A stretch of DNA of 64,000 nucleotides from Bigelowiella natans CCMP2755. Taxonomy: Eukaryota; Cercozoa; Chlorarachniophyceae. The notes beneath the pieces were generated by a model. That model saw only the letters and a list, made by a program, of their open reading frames with translations. It was not told the DNA's origin and searched no databases. Positions 54,969 to 64,000 of this stretch are shown piece after piece (positions within the stretch are counted from its first letter, which is position 1; each line of letters opens with the position of its first letter). The stretch spans positions 19,828-83,827 of the forward strand of contig ADNK01000283.1 of assembly GCA_000320545.1 (NCBI GenBank), read 5' to 3'. Both the position numbers and the translations under genes were made by a program.

Positions 54969-56010
54969 GATATAAATTGCCCAGCGTTCAAGAAGACGCC
55001 ATCGACGTACATTCGTTGACAACCTGGAAAATTGTTACATTATTATATAATATGTATATGTTTGAAAGTGCATCGATTCTCCCTCTTCTTTTTCGGGGTC
55101 TGTGCTGACTACGTGTTTCTTGCACAGATGGCTTGAAATTCGAAAGCGAAAAAGGTACTTCTCACACGCAGAATACCTATACAGTTGTTGAGGGAGATCT
55201 ACAGTGATCCGCTCGGAAATGAAGGAGAATATCCGTGGCATAGCCCTCTCTCATCTTACACGTTTTGCAGCAAAAAATTTTATTTTCCTCTGTTAGACTC
55301 ATGCGGCTATGTATAATGAAAGACACGTACGTGCAATTTCGTGAGGGCTCTCCTCTCTCACCCATGACATCTACATGCTCCCAGTGGCATCTGCGTGAAG
55401 CAGCATGCATGATTAAGGGCTGAAGCTATGATGGGCATCGCTAGATTGGTTTGCTATAGCGCTAAAACGATATTGCTGATGCTGCTATCACAATGCCGGA
55501 CGCAATGAATGCTAGCTAGCATTATTAGCATGCATGTACGACATGCGCCAGCGCTAGCAGTGCACCGTATTCGATGGTGCATTCTAGCATTTGAAAAAAT
55601 AATAGACACAGTATTCCTATTACGTGGTGTCCATCTGATAAAAAACAAATTACGACGATACGCTGTGTGACCGACAAGAAGCAGGCGATGTGTCACGCAA
55701 CGCTAGAACGACAGACTGCGCTGATCGAGATGCACGCAGAGCTGTCCAATGAGCTAATGAAATGATCGACATCGTATCTGGTTTGGTCCATCTACACAGA
55801 TGGCGGCGGCGTCGCGTGCTGCTATGTAGCTCATGCTCGATCAAATGCGTGCATACTGCATCGGTCGTACGTAGCATGCGTGCATGTATATACATGTCTC
55901 GATGTATGCATGCACACTCTTCCCTGAACAATGCACTTTACTATTTCAAGTGATGATGCATCCATAGTATCTATGAGAATCGGATTCACAATTCATTTGG
56001 TGGAAGATAA
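54969..56010. repeat. Convergent spacer with CTAG/GCATGC 3'-end island (55.4-55.96 kb)
   Basis: GCTAGCTAGCATTATTAGCA at 55511-55530, CATGCATG words at 55530 and 55870-55915, and GCGCTAGC nearby. It lies between the 3' ends of the CFAP97-AK and GYF genes. No supported gene and no microsatellite. Confidence 0.65.
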
Positions 56011-56505
56011 TCAGCGGCGCTGACGCTTAGTGTTAGCGTTCTGTTTCGCACGATTCATCTGGTCTTGCCACGAATCATGATCGAAGTAGTGGCTCATCTA
56101 GGGGGGAGGGGGGGGGGGGGGGGGAAGAAAAAACAAGTAATCAATACAATAAAAATACTAATAGTCAATAGCCAACAATATTGTTTGGATATGAGACACT
56201 GATTTGTGTTCTTTTACATTGAAATATTTCACTATTTTGTCATTCTTCTTCTTCTGTCGTTGTCTTCTCTGGGATCTCTTTCTCTCTCTTTCTCTGGGTG
56301 GCTCTATGAAGGTACTACCATTCTCTCCTCCCGATTAACTGGAACGCCCTTCCTCTCAAAATAGGTTTCATTGCCCGACCTGGTGATTGATGATGAGTTG
56401 ATGATGGTTATGATGGTGAATGATGACGGCGAGGAGGAGGAGGAGGAGGAAATCAAGCAGGTGCTACAATAGACAGCATAAATTTGGTAGACAGGAGGAG
56501 AACCC

Positions 56506-56545
<40 letters not shown>

Positions 56546-56602
56546 CTTCGTATCTCATCATAAGAGATTGACGTCGGTAGTGTCATCACACACACGCATG
56601 CA

Positions 56603-56636
<34 letters not shown>

Positions 56637-57459
56637 TACTAATGCAGGTATTTATATTCACCAGTTGACACACATGTTATATATCTCAGTGTATGTTGTT
56701 AACGCACGAGTTGACACACATGTTATATATCTCAGTGTATGTTGTTAACGTACGAGTTGACACACATGTTATATATCTCAGTGTATGTTGTTAACGTACG
56801 AGTTGACACACATGTTATATCTCTCAGTGTATGTTGTTAACGTACGAGCTGAATCGGCCTGAGCGTTTGTTGAAGGACGCCACCGAGGCGTATGGAGCGA
56901 CTTTGGCTGTTATTTGTTGTTGGAAGAACATCAACACCGACAGTCACCATCACCTTCACCATCCCGAAATTACTCTCCTTCAGGGAAAAGAAGAAAGAGG
57001 AGGAGGAGGAGGAGGAGAAGAAGAAGAAGAAGAAGAAGGGCTTGCCGATACGGAAAGCACCGACGGTTCTAGAGCTGTACCTTCTTGCGAGTGCCGGCCT
57101 TGAAAGGGATTGGGTCTGATGGGGTTAGCGCCTACAGGAGCTCCCCATGGTGCTGCTGCTGCTACCCCCCCCACCTCCACGGTTGTCGATCTTGTCTAAC
57201 GTCTGCGTGCATATGAGTCACGTGGGGGGGGGGGAGGGTGAATATCCATGCGTGTGTGCGAGCATGAGTGTGAGTGTGTGTGTGTGTGTATGTGTGTGTG
57301 TATGTGTGTGCAGATACTAGGAGATCTCTGTACCTTTGAAAGAGCAGATTCAGTATCTATCTGGGCTTGCATTGCCATAGCTCCTGATGGGTGATGAGAG
57401 GTTGATGCAACAACAAACAGCGTCAGTCACCGCACGCACTAGCGGAGGATGAGGAGTAA

Positions 57460-57490
<31 letters not shown>

Positions 57491-57562
57491 TTTTATTTAT
57501 ATCAGATTATATGTAAGAAGAGAAACTATATGATGCGTGCGCGTATGCGTGAGAGAGGGAGA

Positions 57563-57610
<48 letters not shown>

Positions 57611-58291
57611 GAGCATCGTTGCTCCAATTCGCCACGAATTTTACTAGAGCTACAACAACAACAACAACTTCTACTACTACTGCTACTACTACTAAAAGAA
57701 GCACCAGTCGGGTTGACCCCCCCTCTCCTTCCTTGCTGCTGCTGCTGCTGATGGTGATGGAACGAAGGAGGAGGGTGGTTCCTCATCATAGGGAGGCGTG
57801 GTTGCATGGGTTGTTTAGCGACAGATTGGCCAGGGGGAAGCTTGAAAGCTGCAGGTCTCTGCATGATGGGGATGTATAGCTGCGCTGGGTCGCTTTCCAA
57901 TCGTATCCGAACCTAGATGATGATGATGATGATGAAGATGATACGACGACGAAAAAGGAAGCAGACCGATCGGTGACGATGGTAGTGATGTGATGATGAT
58001 GATGAAGGCGGTACAATGTATAGCCTACGATAATGATGCTTCTTCTCAACGATATAAACATAAATATAAATAAATGTATATATATCTTCAATACACATGC
58101 TCCGCTGTAACACCTGAGCACCCAAAGCTTTCGTCTGAAACCATGAGCGCATCTGTGCTGTCGTCCACGGACTGAGGAGGGGGGGGGGGGAGGAGGAGGA
58201 GAGAAGGAAAATGAGAGGTGCAGCTTCATTTTACTACTACCAGCAGCACTGTTAGGTACAGCATATCATCACCACATCCGCCACCGGCAAA

Positions 58292-58361
<70 letters not shown>

Positions 58362-59483
58362 AACACACGAACAAATTTTTGTTTTATTAGTACAACAGCC
58401 ACTACTACTACGTCCTACTGCTGCTACCCTTGAGGCTTGCCAGAGTCATCGAGGTACACCCACTTCGAGGTCTCATCACCCGGGTTCAGACCAACGCGCG
58501 GGGGTGGAGGAGGGCGTGAGCCAGCAGGCACCATCCCCCCCCCCTGTGGCCTCATCATCATATGGTGGCCAGGAGGCGGGGGGCGATGATGCTGAGGACC
58601 ACCGGGCAGTAACGGGGAGGAGCGGGGAACCATGGCTCCCCCACCCCCACCCCCTCCTCCTCCTCCACCACCACCACCACCAAGGTGCATCTGCGGATGG
58701 AAAGGGGGCCGTTGATGTTGGTTTGGAAAGGGATGTAGCGGGGGCTGCTGCTGTTGCTGATTGGCAGTGCTGCTACCAGGTCCTTGTAACACGGCCTTGG
58801 CCTTATCTCCCATTACTTGCCATGGAGCTGCTGCGCCTCCACTGCTACTACTAGTATTGTTGTTGTTGTTGTTGTTATTCCCTCCCATCATCTGCCATGG
58901 GGCTGCACCACCGGCCGAGCCAGTATTGTTGTTGTTGTTGTTGTTGTTGTTGCCGTTGACAGCAGCAGCTCCACCGTTCCCGCCATTAGCCATCGTGCTG
59001 TCGCTATTGCTGTTGTTGTTGTTGTTGTTGTTGTTACTGCCCCCGGATGGGAGCTGGGGCGGCTTGACCTCGGGCCTGCATGCAGCAAGAAGGCAGACGA
59101 CGACGACGACGATGATGATGATGATGAGCGCACGGCCACGAATCACAACTTAACGGAGCAACGATAACTACCACGACTACAACCTACTACCGCTACTGTT
59201 TGATGTGTAAATTAATATAAGGCGATTTCATAACCTTTCTATGGTCCGTGGTAGGACTACTACTACTACTAATAATAATAATAATAATAACAATAACAAT
59301 ATCACTACCGAGGAAGGTATTTGAAGTTCCATTGCCTGGCTCCCAGCGGAGCAATGTCCTTCTCCGATGACGATTTTCGAACACGCGTACTTTCATTGAA
59401 GTACCCACTTCGGTACCATTCCCTCATTTGCTCCTGGCATCGTTGTGGTAGAGGCAATAGGTGTTTCAGTAGTGGTAGTAGTC

Positions 59484-59515
<32 letters not shown>

Positions 59516-59516
59516 C

Positions 59517-59549
<33 letters not shown>

Positions 59550-59619
59550 AGAGCAGTAAGAGAAAGAGTAGTAACAGCAGCAGTGGTAGTAGTAGCAGAA
59601 ATAAAGGACGAAGTAACAA

Positions 59620-59661
<42 letters not shown>

Positions 59662-59855
59662 CGCTCATAGACATGCTAATAGCAACGTGGCTATTACTAC
59701 TACTACTACTACTCGTACATCAATGTTATTAGCAAGTAGCAGCGGTGACGTGGTGGGGGGCAGGGCACCTCTGAGTAAGGGCCTTTTTCTTCTCCTGCAT
59801 CGTCAATATAGTGATACCTAGCCAACATCCAGAAGAAGTATTACTCAGTTACACG

Positions 59856-59916
<61 letters not shown>

Positions 59917-61852
59917 TACAGATACAAAGTCAAATGCCTTCTTGGCTTGCTCCCCCTCTCCACTTTCGATTGTTTCTGTGGTGAAAAATGGTGTTCTTCT
60001 TACATTTTGCCAGCCTCGACGTCACGCTTCCTCTTGGCTGCTATAAGGTCTTCCCGGTGCTTGTCGGGGAGAAAATCAGGGATTTCCTGCATAGTTTCAA
60101 ATAATTCAACATCAGTATTAATCATCAGGAAAAAGAGAAGATTGGGGGCCCTCTCTGTCTACGCACACACACAGAGGAAGAGGAAAGAGAATGACAAACC
60201 TCTTTGATGGGCTTGAATTCACCATCGGCCCTGACTCACGGAAACGATTTTTGCCAAACAACAAGAAGGGGAGAAGATGGTGATGGTGAGCGCATCGGAT
60301 TGTTTTGAGCAGAAATCTGGAATCCACCGCCCCTCCTCCTACTTCACGAGTAGTCCCACACATGTTCACCCAATTCTCTCTCCCTCATTGAGTTGTTAAA
60401 TTTATCGTTTCTGCAGCAGATAAATTAGTGCTGCAGTAAGTACTACCCGGCGCTCGTTCTCCGAATCGGTGTATCTGGCGTGAAGAAACCGAGCTTATAC
60501 CACTGCTCCATCTGCGAGTCGGGGAATGGGCCTTGGACAGCGTCGTTGTCATCTTTGTAGTGCCACTCTTCTTCGGGAACTATTACATCAATATGCACAT
60601 AGTACAACAACCGAATCTGCTCTTATTTCTCCTCTAAAAACACATAGGTCTCGATGAATGTAGGCAGACGATGGATTTAGTTTGGCAAGCACGCTCAAGT
60701 ATTATGTGTTGTATGCAACTATGCTATCTAGAAGCCTGCGTTTTTTCGTACTGAGCATGTCCTCCTCGTCTATTTCGTCATCGCTATAATCTCGGTCGTC
60801 GTTCTTTGGATCGGGTGGGGAGAGACAGACATAATAAGGATATATGAATACGAAACCAAAGGCGCACGCATGCACACACAAAGTGCTACGTCTCAGGGAT
60901 ATTTTACAAGGTATTGAAGAATAATTTGGGATATTTTACAAAAGTATTGAAGAATAATTTGTGGTATACTATTCCATAACTACATCGGCGCCTCCTCCTC
61001 CCCCCGATGAAAGGAATGGGTTCTCATCGAAATCGCCTAGCCGTCTGAACTGCGACGGCAGCTCCTCTGGGTCATCACTGATGCGGCTCGAATCATCCAA
61101 ATATCCCGCCTCCATCCATCCCAACATGTTCTTACTGGGGAACGGCCCTTGAACTTTACCTGTAGCGACATATTTCTATCTCACACCGCATAGCGAGCAA
61201 GTAGCGCGCCGCCCTCTGTGTTGTATCTGGTGCGTTGAGTCGTCTGTAGGGGTCAGTTTTTTCCACAGCGCACAATACAGTCACTAATACCATTGTCGTC
61301 GACGTAACGCCATGATTTTGCCTCCTCCTTCGCGTCTCCACCTGCCATCACGGATGGATCCTCCTGTTGCCCCTCCGCACCGTTTGCGGGACCGACAGTG
61401 GAACAGCAACCAGAGGGTTTTCTTTAGATACGGCAGAGTTTTAGGTTGTCGTAGTGTTGAAATAGATTATATTACCTCGGATAATATGTGATAATATTTC
61501 ATCAGGAAGATAACCAAAATGGTAGTTGCATGATGAAAAAGCCGGAATACAAAAACAACAACCTCTAAGCGAGATGAAACGGGTACGAGCTGCACAGATC
61601 GTAAAAACATCAGTATTTTTTTGACCTGATTCAACAGTGTCACCCAGCAGGAGCGGAAATTTCAAGAACAAATTGGGGACTCAGACAATTACCAAAAACG
61701 ACAACAATGATAGGATTATTTCCGATGTATTTCGCCTTTAAAAATGAAGTATTCTTTGAATTAATTCAGCAATAAATATAATCACCTGCACACATCATCA
61801 TCATCCTGCCTTGCTCCCCCTCATCGCCAGTGACGTCTTCGTAGTGGGGTCT
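56011..61852 (-). CDS. Multi-GYF protein: four GYF domains in tandem
   Basis: Four GYF domains read N to C. A: exons ending at 61291 (SWRYVDDN) and 61159-60984 (GKVQGPFPSKNMLGWMEAGY). B: 60579-60447 (EWHYKDDNDAVQGPF, then QMEQWYKLGFF). C: 59817-59769 (YHYIDDAGEEKGPYSE) and 59433-59309 (EQMREWYRSGYFNESTRVRK). D: 59075-58428 (KWVYLDDSGKPQG) and about 58160 (PWTTAQMRSWFQTKALG). GYF domains bind Pro-rich ligands in spliceosomal and translational regulators. Linkers are acidic (60803-60752) or rich in Asn, Gly and Pro (59075-58428). Later exons carry VRIRLESDPAQLYIPIM with a His/Gln tract, AQIDTESALSKTLDKIDN, and a last exon MSHYFDHDSWQDQMNRAK ending at 56011. Phase agrees from 61291 to 59920 and from 59433 into domain D. 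Joints near 59920-59817, 58090-57913, 57170 and the N-terminus (a possible exon 61852-61786) are unresolved. Confidence 0.8.
56663..56848. repeat. 46-bp minisatellite, about four copies
   Basis: Unit begins AGTTGACACACATGTTATAT. Copies start at 56663, 56709, 56755 and 56801, nearly identical. It lies among the 3' exons of the GYF gene, probably in an intron. Confidence 0.9.
59473..59548. repeat. (GTA)n microsatellite in GYF gene intron
   Basis: A long trinucleotide run, CTA on the coding strand, just upstream of the domain C second exon in transcript order. Its Val, Ser or Thr reading frames are not coding. Confidence 0.85.
59866..59911. repeat. (AC)n(AT)n microsatellite in GYF gene intron
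   Basis: An AC run then about 45 bases of AT. Confidence 0.9.
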
Positions 61853-62141
61853 CTAGGTAAATCCGACTCGTATGACAACGCACCCTCCTTTTGTCCATAC
61901 AAAGCATTGATCTTAATGCAACGGGAACGCGTCTTATCCCGCTGCTCTGTGCGTCATATGAAAATCATACTATTATCGTCGCCCTAATTGTCCAAGGCAC
62001 ATTCCTTGAGACACATTTGTCCTCGTCGTCCCTTGTTTAATTCATTGATATGTGATCTCTGTATCACTCGTTTTGTCTTCGTATATCCGTCCTTCCCTCC
62101 CTTCTCTCTCATATGCATACGGAAGAAGGACTAAGGAACAG
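61853..62141. promoter_or_regulatory. Shared divergent promoter, GYF and SNARE genes
   Basis: Fewer than 300 bases separate the first plausible minus-strand exon from the SNARE start. No island words or microsatellites. No promoter element could be named. Confidence 0.35.
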
Positions 62142-62652
62142 ATGTCGGTGTCGAGCCACTTTCCAGAGGCAAACCGTCTTTACCTTTCGCTTCAGCGCAA
62201 AGTGGAAGATCTTGAATCCAAAATATTCAACCAGTCGCTATATAATGAGGTTTCCACTTCCATCACCCTCCGTGCGGCATCCCCCCCCCCCTTTGATGAA
62301 TAACACCCGCCCCCGTCAACAAGCGCCTTCGTCAACTACGCCACTTCGATGATTTGAAATGAAAAAGAAGCTGTGATTGGAATTCTCGACAAATTGCTGA
62401 TGGCGTCACTGTAATTTTTCTTCTTTTTTCGCGCCGCGGGTTTTCCTCCCGGATGGGGATTTGGGTTTTGTATTTGCCAGAGTAACCCCACAAAAAAGGG
62501 GGGGACGGCGGGGGGGGGATAACAAATTAATTTTCCCCGTTTTTTGTTTCCAAAAAATGGTGGAACTCTTTTTTTTTTCCTCCCTCCTTACTTTTCTTTT
62601 TTTCTTTTTTTTTTTATACCCCCACCACCCCCAAAACCAAAACGGGGCGGCG

Positions 62653-62683
<31 letters not shown>

Positions 62684-63753
62684 ACCCCCTCCATTCCCTT
62701 GGTGCATGAATATTTGTGAAACATTCTTTGTATTAATCCCAGGGAGAGGGAGAAGGGAGATGTGGATCGGTCGTATTGAAGGGCTTGCAGATAGCCACAT
62801 GACGATAGAAAAGGCTCTCACGAGGCTGGAGACATCGCATCAAAGGCGCGTGCGAAATAGCCAAATGAGGGACAAACTCTTCGGATCTCCTGAAGAGCGA
62901 GCAGCTATGGTTCACCTACACTTTCTCAAATCCATTATTGTAGAGGAGTTGGGGGGGGCAGGAACGTAAGGAAAGTAAAGGATTTTGCAAAGCTCGTTAT
63001 CATATTTTGTCGGTCTCACATAAGCAAATATTCATCAATATAATTTTATGGGAAAGCATGCCTGCTGCGTGCTCCATTGATATGTGGCGTTGACGATGAT
63101 GATAGTCATTTTATGGTGGTATTTCATTTCAGTCGGCGCAGTACAACGCATATCAAACCTATCAGCAGAATCAGGTCTTTTTCTTTCTCATTGATCAGTT
63201 TGAACGTACAATCACGCACCCCACCCAAAAGGGAGGAATACGCATCATGTCCACGGCAAACACAGGGGCTATCATTGTCGGTGTATGATTTTGCTTCATA
63301 ACTCAGGAATCTCTACATCGCTCGAACGAAGAGGCTGACAGAATTCTTGAAACCGGGCGCGCGACGCTGGAAAATCTTAGAAATCAGGGCAGCATTCTTA
63401 AGGTTGGTTGAAGGATGGGAACGCTGTGATAATATGAGTGACAGATAGCAAAAATTACAAATACCAGTTCCTCAGTCTGTATTGAAAGATAAAACCGGAG
63501 AAAAAAGGGGTGGGGGCGAAGAGGAGTCAATTTAGATTTCATTGTCCTTAACAATGTCAATTATTATCGTCTGTTGCCTCCTCAGAGCGCTCATCGGAAA
63601 GTCTTGGACGTGGCCAATACATTAGGGTTGTCAAACTCTTTGATAAAAATGATCGAAAGACGAGAGAACATGGACAAAATTCTAGTTTTTGCCGGCATGA
63701 GTGTCTCCCTACTTGTTTTGTTCATTTTATACTATTATTTCGTGCGCAAGTAA
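62142..63753 (+). CDS. Membrin/GOSR2/Bos1-type Golgi Qb-SNARE
   Basis: Exons: 62142-62249, about 62760-62965, 63133-63174, 63307-63402, 63586-63753. The start MSVSSHFPEANRLYLSLQRK has the N-terminal helix typical of the family. The SNARE helix spans ESLHRSNEEADRILETGRA, LENLRNQGSILKSAHRKVLD, then VANTLGLSNSLIKMIERR, and the C-terminal anchor is ILVFAGMSVSLLVLFILYYY with a two-residue luminal tail. Membrin acts in ER-Golgi vesicle fusion. The last three exons keep phase. Exon 2 ends one base short of phase at its strong donor (GTAAGG) because of a run of eight G at 62951-62958; nine G would restore it. The acceptor used for exon 2 (after gggag at 62759) is also weak. Confidence 0.85.
62400..62700. 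other. Homopolymer-rich stretch in SNARE intron 1
   Basis: Long single-base runs follow one another, including about 30 C at 62654-62683, T runs at 62570-62615 and several G runs. Texture differs from the clean di- and trinucleotide repeats elsewhere. It may be real low-complexity DNA or poor base calling. Confidence 0.6.
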
Positions 63754-63829
63754 ACGTTATCGTTATGAAAAAATTAGAAATGGTCAGAAAGTGCACCATT
63801 ATTTTTGTTCGTTGGCAGCCCCGCCCATA

Positions 63830-64000
63830 GCTATTCATCTAGCTAGCTAGACATGCATGATCGAAGCTACATGTTATCGATATGAGCAAATGTGCACACA
63901 TACATGCACCTCTAGATGCAATGTAGCTACACTAGAGTAGATTCCCTCTGCAAGCTTGATGAAATGAAAGTTCAAATAAGCGCGCTACAGGATTTATCCG
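63830..64000. repeat. CTAG/GCATGC-rich 3'-end island at window end
   Basis: It starts about 80 bases after the SNARE stop with CATCTAGCTAGCTAGACAT, the same 19 bases as at 44-62, then ATGCATGATCG. It runs to the edge of the window. Confidence 0.7.

Noticed and set aside
58424-59146. Start of the GYF linker exon at the Met MIRGRALIII with a membrane-like run
   Set aside because: That stretch is an (ATC/GAC)n repeat upstream of the acceptor at 59076; the exon begins at RPEVKPPQL.

Overview
The window comes from the nuclear genome of a photosynthetic, intron-rich protist. Genes are split into many short exons with GT...AG introns. The first gene encodes a PsbP-domain protein whose N-terminus reads as an ER signal, then a plastid transit peptide, then a twin-arginine lumen signal, so the plastid is probably a complex (secondary) one. 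A CFAP97-like domain suggests the cell can make flagella. The exact lineage cannot be fixed from sequence alone; an ochrophyte, a chlorarachniophyte or another alga with a complex plastid would fit. Microsatellites are extremely common, and almost all the long ones lie in introns.

Layout: PsbP-like lumen protein (+, 1235-2579); three-helix membrane protein (-, 3573-5015); NPC1/Patched-like RND transporter (+, about 6086-15208); POFUT2-like O-fucosyltransferase (+, 16636-20881); TTC39/IML2-like protein (+, 22450-28225); CDCA7-type zinc-finger protein (-, 29466-31118); small mitochondrial alpha/beta-barrel protein (+, 32092-32905); guanylate kinase (-, 33765-35823 or further 5'); GRAB/GRIP-type golgin (+, 37255-41716); tiny possible gene (-, 42.5-42.75 kb); pseudokinase with a KA1-like tail (+, 43065-45556); putative small thylakoid-lumen protein (-, 46852-47365); CFAP97-like plus adenylate-kinase fusion (+, 49030-54968); multi-GYF protein (-, 56011 to about 61852); membrin/GOSR2-type Golgi SNARE (+, 62142-63753).

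Coding models were joined by reading splice sites by eye and checking that intron phase is kept. For the PsbP, membrane, alpha/beta-barrel, CDCA7, golgin, TTC39 and CFAP97-AK genes every proposed junction keeps phase. The transporter, the GYF gene, guanylate kinase, O-fucosyltransferase and SNARE have unresolved junctions, which are stated in their entries.

Most genes sit in head-to-head pairs with short shared promoter regions. Their 3' ends open onto islands of a different sequence texture, rich in CTAG, GCTAGC, GCATGC and TGCA words and poor in microsatellites. These islands appear downstream of 3' ends and not in the divergent promoter regions. The genes do not form one pathway. Several serve the secretory system (POFUT2, golgin, membrin), others the plastid, the mitochondrion, nucleotide metabolism, or (through CDCA7) chromatin. 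The least usual items are the 3'-end islands, the array of four GYF domains, the CFAP97-AK fusion and the KA1 pseudokinase.
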